Origin: Actinomycetes bacterium
Lineage (GTDB): Bacteria > Actinomycetota > Actinomycetes > Actinomycetales > Microbacteriaceae
Direction: 5' to 3'
DNA length: 14,538 nt
Assembly: GCA_023450335.1 (NCBI GenBank)
Contig: JAEXHA010000038.1
Span: 1-14,538, forward strand
Shown: one piece after another, positions 8,013-14,322 of the stretch
Layout of the letters: each line of letters opens with the position of its first letter
How positions within the stretch are numbered: position 1 is the first letter of the stretch
Notes under the pieces: model-generated
Told to the model about the DNA's origin: nothing
The model's database searches: none
Seen by the model: the letters and a program-made list of their open reading frames with translations, nothing else
Program-made: the position numbers and the translations under genes

Positions 8013-8053
8013 GTTCTGCTCCTTGCTCTGGTGTTTCTGCGAGGGCGTGCGGA

Positions 8054-8761
8054 TCAGCTGATGCGCCAGCCGCGGTCGACGTTGAGGCTGTGCGCCGAGA
8101 CACCCCGGTTGAACAGCAGGAACTTGGTGGCGTCGACGACGTCAACCATGGTGGCCAGCGCGCCGCCCGGCGTGCGGCTCTCGTACCCCGACAGCACACC
8201 GTCGGGCTTGGCCGCCCAGAACGGGCTGTCGCCGACGATGCCGGGGTGCAGGGAGTTGACGCGGATCGGCGCGAGCTCGAGCGCGAGCGTGTTCATGAGG
8301 CCGTCGACGCCGCCGTTGATCGTCGACACCGTGGTCGATCCCGGGTAGGGCGCGTCCTTCGCCCGCCCGCCGAACAGCACGATGCCGGTGTCGACGGACG
8401 GTTCGAGCCGGTCGAGCAGCGTATGGATGGTCTCGGTGTAGCCGATGAGCTTGAGCGTGATGAGCCGTCGCGCCCCGGCGATGTCGTAGTCGCGCAGAGT
8501 GTTCGCGTCGCGCTCGATCGCGGCCATCACGACACCGTCGAGGCGCCCGACCTCGGCCAGCTGCGCGGCGATGCCTTCGGGCTCGGACACGTCGAGGGCG
8601 ATGCCGGTCGCGCCGTCGCCGATCCCGGCGGCCACCTCGGCGGCGGTCTGGGCGCTGCGGCTGGTCAGCACGACCCGGTCGCCGCCGGCGACGAGGTCCC
8701 TCGCCAGCTCGAGCCCGATGCCGGAGGATCCTCCGGCGATGAGAATGGTACGTCCGCTCAC
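8054..8761 (-). CDS. SDR-fold protein (Rossmann) lacking the usual catalytic tetrad
   Basis: A 235-residue protein with the classical short-chain dehydrogenase N-terminus: the glycine motif AGGSSGIG at 9-16, TSRSAQTAAE after beta-2, LDVSE (56-60) and the late VNSLHPGIVGD (168-178). It should bind NAD(P)(H). The active-site residues are missing. Where YxxxK is expected, the sequence is VSTIN (Val145, Asn149). The catalytic Ser position falls in FGGRA (130-134), and the Asn of NAG is Ala (MAAIE, 79-83). It may be a non-oxidoreductase or binding member of the fold. The start is the GTG at 8761, overlapping the cupin stop (GTGA), with GGAGGAG just upstream. The longer in-frame opening to 8857 lies inside the cupin gene. 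Length is near the family norm (about 250). Confidence 0.85.
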   Translation of the reverse strand: MSGRTILIAGGSSGIGLELARDLVAGGDRVVLTSRSAQTAAEVAAGIGDGATGIALDVSEPEGIAAQLAEVGRLDGVVMAAIERDANTLRDYDIAGARRLITLKLIGYTETIHTLLDRLEPSVDTGIVLFGGRAKDAPYPGSTTVSTINGGVDGLMNTLALELAPIRVNSLHPGIVGDSPFWAAKPDGVLSGYESRTPGGALATMVDVVDATKFLLFNRGVSAHSLNVDRGWRIS

Positions 8762-9651
8762 ATCTCCTCCTCGAGACGTTCTTCCAGGTATTGCCAGTCC
8801 CGCACGAAGCGGTACGCATGGCGGGGCGGCATCTGCGGCGACTGCGTCTCGAGCCACTGCACCTCGGCGCCGGTCGCCTCGAACGAGTGCACGCAGCCCA
8901 CGCCCGCCCAGGCGATGTCGCCGGCGGTCAGCACGAACTCCTGCTCGTCGAAGCTCGCGCGCACCTCACCCTCGGTGATGAGGTAGGCCTCCTCGAGAGG
9001 ATGGTCGTGCGGGCCGGCCTTGCCGTCGGGCGCATACCGCACCATGAACATCGTTCCCAGGGTCGCGCCCAGGTCGGAGTCGACCATCATCTTCAGCGTG
9101 ATGCCGCTGTAGACCAGCAGGGCTGTGCGCATGCTCGCCGAGACGGCCAGCAGCTCCTGCGACTGGCCGGATGCGTCCATGTGGGCGGTCGTGATGTTGC
9201 CGAACGAACGTGTCCGCGGGTCGCGGGTATCGACGGCGATCGGCTCGCGGTCGGGGAGCTCGGAAACCTGATACGTGTCGGAGCCGTACCGCTCGCGGGC
9301 CGGCGGGGTGAACAGGTCGGCCCACGCCGCACCCTGCTCGCCGTCCGAGCGCCACGCGTGCGGCACGCCGATGGGGATGACGCCGTAGTCGCCGGCGGCC
9401 AGGCGCACCGTCGCCTCGGGCGTGACGAGCACGACCTGACCCTCGAGGACGTGGAAGCTCTCCTCGAACGAGTGCACGTGCGTCGCGGTGCGGCCGCCGG
9501 CGGCCAGGCGGGTGATGCCGAAGTCGGTGTGCGCGGCGCCATCGGCCTCGCCCACGCCGCGCCAGCGCGTCACGCCCTCGGCGCCGGGGGCCAGCGGCCC
9601 GGGGTCTGTGTACTGCGCGTCAGCTGCGCGACGGACGACGAACCTCGCCAT
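8758..9651 (-). CDS. Bicupin protein with two complete metal sites
   Basis: A 297-residue soluble protein with two cupin barrels. The first has HVHSFEESFHVLEG (58-71) and GVPHAW, giving ligands His58, His60, Glu64 and His98. The second has HDHPLEEAYLITEG (215-228) and CVHSFEA, giving His215, His217, Glu221 and His255. Both fit the 3-His/1-Glu metal pattern, so both domains could be catalytic, with Mn, Fe, Ni or Cu. Bicupins include quercetinase, oxalate decarboxylase and ureidoglycine aminohydrolase, but I cannot assign one of these. The ATG at 9651 is preferred over a GTG at 9672 because GGGAGG lies six bases before it. First gene of the minus-strand operon; its stop overlaps the SDR start, suggesting the two act in the same pathway. 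Confidence 0.87.
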   Translation of the reverse strand: MARFVVRRAADAQYTDPGPLAPGAEGVTRWRGVGEADGAAHTDFGITRLAAGGRTATHVHSFEESFHVLEGQVVLVTPEATVRLAAGDYGVIPIGVPHAWRSDGEQGAAWADLFTPPARERYGSDTYQVSELPDREPIAVDTRDPRTRSFGNITTAHMDASGQSQELLAVSASMRTALLVYSGITLKMMVDSDLGATLGTMFMVRYAPDGKAGPHDHPLEEAYLITEGEVRASFDEQEFVLTAGDIAWAGVGCVHSFEATGAEVQWLETQSPQMPPRHAYRFVRDWQYLEERLEEEM

Positions 9652-9657
9652 GTGCTG

Positions 9658-9663
9658 CCTCCC
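9658..9663 (-). promoter_or_regulatory. Ribosome binding site that fixes the bicupin start
   Basis: GGGAGG on the minus strand, six bases before the ATG at 9651. It supports this start over the in-frame GTG seven codons upstream, which would have the Shine-Dalgarno sequence inside the gene. Confidence 0.7.
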
Positions 9664-9743
9664 TGCTCGCACCCGGGGCGCCTCGTCGCGCCGCGGGCGA
9701 ACCCCGGCCCCTCTCGACCAGTGTTCAGTCTCACTAAACTCTA

Positions 9744-9772
9744 TGTAAACCGCACTGACGCGCGCTTGTCAA
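9744..9772 (-). promoter_or_regulatory. Candidate promoter of the cupin-SDR-M24-MFS operon
   Basis: On the minus strand a perfect TTGACA (9772-9767), itself within the palindrome CTTGACAAG, is followed after 17 bp by TTTACA (9749-9744); an 18-bp spacing gives TTACAT. The transcription start would be near 9737, leaving a leader of about 85 nt to the bicupin ATG. This A+T-richer patch (about 9720-9750) stands out from the GC-rich surroundings. Prediction only. Confidence 0.4.
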
Positions 9773-9874
9773 GCCGTCGCGGCGTCCACGCGGCCCCGCA
9801 CCCGACTCACCGGCACACACGGGTCCCTCTTCCCCTCAGCGCCGAGTTGGGCCATGCTGGAGCCGTCACAGCGT

Positions 9875-9890
9875 TTGACCCGACTGTACA
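9875..9890. promoter_or_regulatory. Candidate operator, copy B (TTGACC plus CGACTGTACA), upstream of the amidohydrolase
   Basis: TTGACC at 9875-9880 is followed directly by CGACTGTACA at 9881-9890, the same 10-mer found in front of the liv operon. TTGACC could be a -35 element for the plus-strand amidohydrolase, but the sequence 17-18 bp downstream (GAACAT/AACATC) is a poor -10. The site lies about 50 bp before the start codon, a position suited to repression or activation. The rest of the 285-bp divergent region 9652-9936 shows nothing else I can support. Confidence 0.35.
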
Positions 9891-9922
9891 GAACGCTGAA
9901 CATCACGTAGACACTGCTGATC

Positions 9923-9929
9923 AAAGGAG
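9923..9929 (+). promoter_or_regulatory. Ribosome binding site that decides the amidohydrolase start
   Basis: AAAGGAG is seven bases before the ATG at 9937. A second, out-of-frame ATG at 9930 directly abuts the site and is too close to be used, so 9937 is the working start. Confidence 0.75.
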
Positions 9930-9936
9930 ATGAGCG

Positions 9937-11382
9937 ATGACGGAATCGCCCGCGACGGCCGGCGCACCGGCACCCCGCGAGGGGCAGCCGGTCCTGTTCA
10001 CCGGCGGAATCGTGCTCACGATGGACGACGCCCACACCGTGCTCCCGCGCGGAGACGTGCTGGTCAAAGATGGGGTGATCGCCGAGGTCGGCGTCGCCGT
10101 CGACGCGCCCGATGACGCGTTCGTCATCGATGCGTCCGGCGGCATCATCATGCCGGGCATGGTCGACACCCATCGCCACATGTGGCAGACAGCGATGCGG
10201 GCGTACGGCTCGGACTGGACGCTGACGCAGTACTTCGTCTGGTACTACCTGCAGCACGGCGCCAAGTTCCGGCCGCAGGACTACGCGGCCGGCAACCTGA
10301 TCTCGGCGCTCGATGCGGTCGAGTCGGGCGTGACGACGAGCCTGGACTGGTCGCACGGGCTGCGCACCATCGAGCACGCCGAAGCCGCCGTCGATGCGCT
10401 GGTCTCCTCCCCCGGCCGGTTCGTGTTCGCCTACGGCAACATCCACCAGTCGCCGTGGGAGTGGACGGCCGACCCGGCGGTGCAGAAGCTGCTGATCGCC
10501 TCGCGTGACGACTCGCGCATGTTCGGCACGCAGATCGCCTTCGACGTGCCCAACCAGGATGAGGAGTTCCCGGAGCTGGCCGCCTACCGTGTCGCCGAAG
10601 AACTCGGTCTGCGTGTCACCACGCACGCCGGGGTGTGGGGCGCCACCAACGACTGGGGCATCAAGAACGCATACGACGCGGGCGTCATGAAAGAGGGCTA
10701 CACCTATGTGCACGCCGCCTCGCTGTCGGCCGACTCGTACCAGAAGATCGCCGCCACGGGCGGCAACGTGTCACTGGCGACTGAGTCCGAGGACACGTGC
10801 GGCCAGGGCTACCCGCCCATCCATCAGTTGCGCCGCTACGGCATCTCCGCGTCGCTGTCGGTCGACACCAGCGTGTGGTTCAGCGCCGACCTGTTCTCGG
10901 CGATGCGCTCGACCCTCGGCGCCGACCGCGCGCTCGAGCACTACCTCGCGCACCAGCTCGAACCGGCCGAGACGGTCACCCATGTGAAGCTGCGCGCGGA
11001 GGACGCCGTCGACATGGCCACCCGCGGCGGCGCCAAGGCGCTCGGCAAGGACCACCTCATCGGGTCGCTCGAGAAAGGCAAGCTCGGCGATGTCGTCCTG
11101 CTCAAGAACGAGCATTCGCCGCACTGGGCCCCGTTGATCAACCCGTGGGGACAGGTGGTCTACCAGGCCCAGCGCGGCGATGTGCACACGGTGCTGGTGG
11201 GCGGTGACGTCGTCAAGTGGAACGGACGCCTCGTCGCCGGCGACCTCGATGGGGTCAAGGCCAAGCTGGACGACACCATCGAGTATCTGCAGCGCGAGGT
11301 CGGCGACGACTGGATCGCCGGCCAGCATCCCGACATCCCCGAAGTCGAAGTGCTGCACAACCCGTACCAGTACAAGAAATGA
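9937..11382 (+). CDS. ATZ/TRZ-type amidohydrolase (metal-dependent hydrolase or deaminase)
   Basis: A 481-residue cytoplasmic enzyme of the amidohydrolase superfamily. The beta-sandwich (about 17-72 and 375-435) flanks a TIM barrel. Metal and catalytic positions visible are His79 and His81 (DTHRHMW), His230 (TTHAG), His259 (YVHAASL) and Asp310 (SVDTS), matching the ATZ/TRZ subtype with one metal ion. The HxxE glutamate that many triazine hydrolases, cytosine/guanine-type deaminases and SsnA-like proteins carry three residues after the third His is Val233 here. GSLEKGKLGDVVLL (376-389) is the typical return to the beta-sandwich. Known relatives remove amino, chloro or alkylamino groups from N-heterocycles. 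The gene is divergent from the bicupin operon, and its stop overlaps the RidA start (ATGA). Substrate unknown; likely a step in the island's pathway. Confidence 0.9.
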   Translation: MTESPATAGAPAPREGQPVLFTGGIVLTMDDAHTVLPRGDVLVKDGVIAEVGVAVDAPDDAFVIDASGGIIMPGMVDTHRHMWQTAMRAYGSDWTLTQYFVWYYLQHGAKFRPQDYAAGNLISALDAVESGVTTSLDWSHGLRTIEHAEAAVDALVSSPGRFVFAYGNIHQSPWEWTADPAVQKLLIASRDDSRMFGTQIAFDVPNQDEEFPELAAYRVAEELGLRVTTHAGVWGATNDWGIKNAYDAGVMKEGYTYVHAASLSADSYQKIAATGGNVSLATESEDTCGQGYPPIHQLRRYGISASLSVDTSVWFSADLFSAMRSTLGADRALEHYLAHQLEPAETVTHVKLRAEDAVDMATRGGAKALGKDHLIGSLEKGKLGDVVLLKNEHSPHWAPLINPWGQVVYQAQRGDVHTVLVGGDVVKWNGRLVAGDLDGVKAKLDDTIEYLQREVGDDWIAGQHPDIPEVEVLHNPYQYKK

Positions 11383-11771
11383 CCCGCCGGTCCGATCGGC
11401 TCCGCCGTCACCCGGCACCGGTGTACCCGGGCATCTCCGACAGCGTGCGGGTGTCGGCGGGTGATCTGCTTTTCGTGTCGGGGGCGGTGGGGCTCGAAGC
11501 CGACGGGTCGGCACCGCCGGAGTTCACCCGCGCGGTGGAACTGGCCTACGGCCAGCTGCTGCGCGCGCTGAACGTCGGCGGCGCCGGCTTCGCCGACCTC
11601 GTCCGCGTCAACGTGTACATCACCCGCCTCGACGACGAGAAGCTGCACGTGTGGCGTGCCGCGCGCGACCGCATCGTCGGGACCGACGAGCTGCCGGCGA
11701 GCACGCTCATCGGCGTGTACTCCCTGGTGGGCGGCGCCGAGATCGAGATCGACGCGGTCGCCGCCGTGTGA
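11379..11771 (+). CDS. RidA/YjgF/UK114-family protein without the conserved Arg
   Basis: A 130-residue small protein of the Rid (YER057c/UK114) family, normally a trimer with active clefts between subunits. Family features include VRVSAGDLLFVSGAVGL (23-39), FTRAVELAYGQLLRAL (49-64) and GFADLVRVNVYIT (70-82), ending in AEIEIDAVAAV (120-130). Archetypal RidA hydrolyses enamine/imine intermediates with an Arg in a PARS motif near the C-terminus. Here that stretch reads LPASTLIGV, with Ser108 in the Arg position, so it belongs with the Arg-less Rid subgroups whose chemistry is mostly unknown. The ATG at 11379 overlaps the amidohydrolase stop (ATGA) with little Shine-Dalgarno signal, implying coupling to the upstream gene. 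It may process an unstable product of that enzyme. Extension to 11217 is read-through of the amidohydrolase region. Confidence 0.9.
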   Translation: MTRRSDRLRRHPAPVYPGISDSVRVSAGDLLFVSGAVGLEADGSAPPEFTRAVELAYGQLLRALNVGGAGFADLVRVNVYITRLDDEKLHVWRAARDRIVGTDELPASTLIGVYSLVGGAEIEIDAVAAV

Positions 11772-11830
11772 CGGTCGCGGCGCCGCCGGTCGCCGCCGGG
11801 TGACGGGTCGCAGCGCCGCCGGTCGCCGCG
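11768..11830. repeat. Two-copy tandem duplication at the end of the RidA gene
   Basis: A roughly 31-base GC-rich unit starting GTGACGG occurs at 11768-11797 and again from 11800 to 11830. The copies differ by one inserted G and one G/A change up to GGTCGCCGC. The first copy includes the RidA stop codon. The unit holds the self-complementary GCGGCGCCGC in copy 1. The 73-bp gap between convergent ridA-like and rlmB genes could form GC hairpins, but no T-run follows, so I do not call a terminator. Confidence 0.6.
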
Positions 11831-11844
11831 CGCCGCACCGTGCG

Positions 11845-12828
11845 CTACTGCTGTGCGCTGCGGAGCGTCGCGACCTGGTAGAGGGCCACCGATGCCGCGA
11901 TGCCCGCGTTCAGCGACTCGGTGGCCGCCGAGATCGGGATCGACACGATCTGGTCGCACGTCTCGGTGACCAGGCGCGACAGGCCCTTGCCCTCCGACCC
12001 GACGACGATCACGACGGGGCGGTCGGCCAGCTTCAGCTCCGGCAGCGACACATCGCCGCCGCCGTCGAGGCCCAGCACGAACACACCCTGCTTCTTGAAC
12101 TCCTTGAGGGTGGTCGTCAGATTCGGGGCGATGGCCACCGGAATGCGGGCGGCCGCCCCGGCACTGGTCTTCCACGCGGCGGAGTTCACGCTCGCCGAGC
12201 GACGCTGCGGCAGGATCACCCCCTGCCCGCCGAACGCGGCGGTGGAGCGGATGATGGCGCCGAGGTTGCGCGGGTCCGTGACACCGTCGAGCGCGACCAG
12301 CAACGGCACCGCGCCGGTGTCGATGATGCTCTCCAGCAGGTCCTGCGGGTGCGCGTACTCGTACGGCGGCACCTTCAGTGCGACGCCCTGGTGCACGCCG
12401 TCGAAGCCGGCCATGCGGTCGAGCTCAGGGCGGGTGACCTCGAGCACCGGGATCTCCCGGTGCCGTGTGATCGACAGCATCTCCTTGACGCGATCGTCCA
12501 TCTCGACGCGCTGCGCGATGTAGAACGCCGTGGCGGGGATCTTGGCGCGCAGTGCCTCCAGCACCGAGTTGCGGCCGGTGACCGTCTCGGTGTCGTCGTC
12601 CTTCTTGGCCCGCGGCCGCCCGCCGCTCTGCCCGCCCGGCTTGCCCTTGCCGCCTGCGGCGGCATAGCGCTCGGCGGCGGCTTTGCGCTTACCGGCAGGG
12701 TGCCAGGCGCGGTCCTCGGCCTTCGGTGTCGGTCCGCGTCCCTCGAGGGATCGCTTGTTCTTGCCGCCGGTGCCCTTGGTGGGGCCCTTTCCGCCCTTGG
12801 CGGCGCCGGGGCGTCCTGGCTTGGCCAT
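11845..12828 (-). CDS. rlmB: 23S rRNA (guanosine-2'-O)-methyltransferase RlmB / TrmH family
   Basis: A 327-residue SPOUT methyltransferase that would use S-adenosylmethionine to methylate a ribose 2'-OH in RNA, by family 23S rRNA G2251. Residues 1-78 are a Lys/Gly/Arg-rich disordered extension, common in actinobacterial members. The SpoU substrate-binding domain spans about 82-155 (TGRNSVLEAL at 84-93). The SPOUT domain has motif 1 DPRNLGAIIRSTAAFG (185-200, Asn188 and Arg194), motif 2 VVGSEGKGL (275-283) and motif 3 IPISAATESLNAG (297-309), which forms the trefoil knot. The ATG at 12828 shares one base with the cysS stop (TGATG), with AAGGAG five bases upstream. The cysS-rlmB pairing is conserved in actinobacteria. 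The precise RNA target is inferred from the family. Confidence 0.93.
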   Translation of the reverse strand: MAKPGRPGAAKGGKGPTKGTGGKNKRSLEGRGPTPKAEDRAWHPAGKRKAAAERYAAAGGKGKPGGQSGGRPRAKKDDDTETVTGRNSVLEALRAKIPATAFYIAQRVEMDDRVKEMLSITRHREIPVLEVTRPELDRMAGFDGVHQGVALKVPPYEYAHPQDLLESIIDTGAVPLLVALDGVTDPRNLGAIIRSTAAFGGQGVILPQRRSASVNSAAWKTSAGAAARIPVAIAPNLTTTLKEFKKQGVFVLGLDGGGDVSLPELKLADRPVVIVVGSEGKGLSRLVTETCDQIVSIPISAATESLNAGIAASVALYQVATLRSAQQ

Positions 12829-14258
12829 CAGTTCTCCTTCGCGCCGGTCTCAGCGCCGGCGAGGCTCCAGTGCGTGCCGTTCGGCCCGTCTTCGAGGGTG
12901 ATGCCGGCCGCCGCGATCGCGTCGCGGATGCGGTCGGCTGCCGCCCAGTCCTTGTTCGCACGGGCGTCCGCGCGCTGGGTCAGCATCGTCTGCATGAGGG
13001 TGTCGAGGGCGGATGCCGCGGTCGTGCCGGCCGGGCGCCAGCGCGGGTCGAGAGGGTCGACCCCGAGGATCCCGGTCATGAGCGCGACATCGGTGAAGGC
13101 GCTCAGCACGGCGTCACCGTCACCGGCCTCCAGCGCGGTGTTGCCCGCGCGCACCCGTTCGTGCACCACGGCAAGCGCCTGTGGCACGCCCAGATCGTCG
13201 TCCATCGCCGCGGCGAACCGCTCGGGGATCTCGCCGCTCACCTGCAGGTCGCCCTCCGCGTGCTGCAGCGCCCGCACCGCCCGCTCGAGGAAGCCGCGGA
13301 TGCGATCGAGCGCCGCCTCGGCCTCATCGAACGACGAGGCGGTGATGTCCAGGTTCGACCGGTAGTGGGCGGCGGCCAGCGCGTAGCGCACCACGAGCGG
13401 GTCGCGTTCGGCGAGCACGTCGCCTGCAAGCAGGAAGTTGCCCAGCGACTTCGACATCTTCTGGTCGCCGACGGTGACCAGGCCGTTGTGCACCCAGTAG
13501 CGGGCGTAGCCGTCGCCGGCCGCCGTCGACTGGGCCAGCTCGTTCTCGTGATGCGGGAAGCGCAGGTCGAGACCGCCGCCGTGGATGTCGAACTGGCTGC
13601 CCAGGTAGCGCGCCGACATGGCCGAGCACTCGATGTGCCAGCCGGGGCGCCCCGCTCCCCACGGCGAGTCCCACACCGCCGACGCCGGTTCGCCGGGCTT
13701 GGCGCCCTTCCACAGTGCGAAGTCGCGGGGGTCGCGCTTGCCGCGCGGGTCGGCGTCCTCGGCCGGCTCCATCGCGTCGAGGCTCTGGTGCGTGAGGCTG
13801 CCGTAGTCCGGCCACGAGCGGACATCGAAGTACACGTCTCCGGCATCCGCCGCGTAGGCGTGACCGGCGTCGATGAGCCGCGCGATCAGCTGCTGCATCT
13901 GCGGGATCGACGCGGTCGCCCGCGGTTCGTAGGTCGGCGGGCGAATGCCGATCGCGGCATACGCGGCCGTGAACTCGAGCTCCATGCGGTAGGCGAGGGC
14001 CCACCACGGCTCGGAGTCGGTGGCGTTGAGCAGCACCTTGTCGTCGATGTCGGTGACGTTGCGCACGAAGGTCACGCGGCCGTGCCGGTGCTCGAGCCAC
14101 CGGCGCAGGAGGTCGAAGCTCAGCGCGCCGCGCAGGTGCCCGATGTGCGGGCCGGACTGCACGGTCGGGCCGCACACGTAGATCGTGACGTTCTGCGGGT
14201 CGAGTGGCACGAAGTCGCGCAGCGCCTGCGCCTTGGTGTCATAGAGCTGAACCGTCAC
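12828..14258 (-). CDS. cysS: Cysteinyl-tRNA synthetase
   Basis: A 476-residue class I aminoacyl-tRNA synthetase that charges tRNA-Cys. It has HIGH at 38-41 (within SGPHIGHLRG) and KMSKS at 267-271. The zinc ligands expected for Cys recognition are Cys29 (YVCGPTV), Cys211 (IECSAM), His236 and Glu240 (FPHHENE). The C-terminal helical anticodon-binding part runs from about 330. The start is the GTG at 14258, giving MTVQLYDTKAQ; longer in-frame extension to 14534 runs antisense into the divergent transporter and has no family resemblance. No Shine-Dalgarno sequence precedes the GTG, but a -10-like hexamer sits six bases before it, so the mRNA may be leaderless. Length is as expected (about 460-480). 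Confidence 0.96.
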   Translation of the reverse strand: MTVQLYDTKAQALRDFVPLDPQNVTIYVCGPTVQSGPHIGHLRGALSFDLLRRWLEHRHGRVTFVRNVTDIDDKVLLNATDSEPWWALAYRMELEFTAAYAAIGIRPPTYEPRATASIPQMQQLIARLIDAGHAYAADAGDVYFDVRSWPDYGSLTHQSLDAMEPAEDADPRGKRDPRDFALWKGAKPGEPASAVWDSPWGAGRPGWHIECSAMSARYLGSQFDIHGGGLDLRFPHHENELAQSTAAGDGYARYWVHNGLVTVGDQKMSKSLGNFLLAGDVLAERDPLVVRYALAAAHYRSNLDITASSFDEAEAALDRIRGFLERAVRALQHAEGDLQVSGEIPERFAAAMDDDLGVPQALAVVHERVRAGNTALEAGDGDAVLSAFTDVALMTGILGVDPLDPRWRPAGTTAASALDTLMQTMLTQRADARANKDWAAADRIRDAIAAAGITLEDGPNGTHWSLAGAETGAKEN

Positions 14259-14264
14259 CGCACC

Positions 14265-14270
14265 ATCGTA
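14265..14270 (-). promoter_or_regulatory. Candidate -10 element for a leaderless cysS transcript
   Basis: TACGAT on the minus strand (14270-14265) fits the actinobacterial TAnnnT -10 pattern and is followed by six bases and then the GTG start codon. Transcription would begin at or next to the start codon. No convincing -35 is seen. A three-codon ATG-GTG-CGG-TGA frame overlaps this stretch and would matter only on a longer transcript. Confidence 0.4.
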
Positions 14271-14310
14271 CCGGCGGGTGCCTGTGCAGCCGGGGTGTGA
14301 CGACAACCGG

Positions 14311-14316
14311 TAGAAC
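14311..14316 (+). promoter_or_regulatory. Possible -10 element for a leaderless EamA transporter transcript
   Basis: TAGAAC is followed by six bases and the GTG at 14323, the same geometry as on the cysS side. It differs from TAnnnT in the last base and has no clear -35. Low confidence. Confidence 0.25.
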
Positions 14317-14322
14317 AGTAGG

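Noticed and set aside
8758..9651. Bicupin as ureidoglycine aminohydrolase
   Set aside because: That enzyme has a different ligand pattern, with one functional site; here both sites are full 3-His/1-Glu. No allantoin genes are present.
11834..11844. Inverted repeat CGCACCGTGCG between the RidA and rlmB genes as a terminator
   Set aside because: Loop too small and no T-run on either strand.
12726..14300. Plus-strand frame of 524 codons opposite cysS
   Set aside because: Antisense to a clear cysteinyl-tRNA synthetase; Val/Arg/Gly-rich with no recognisable domain.
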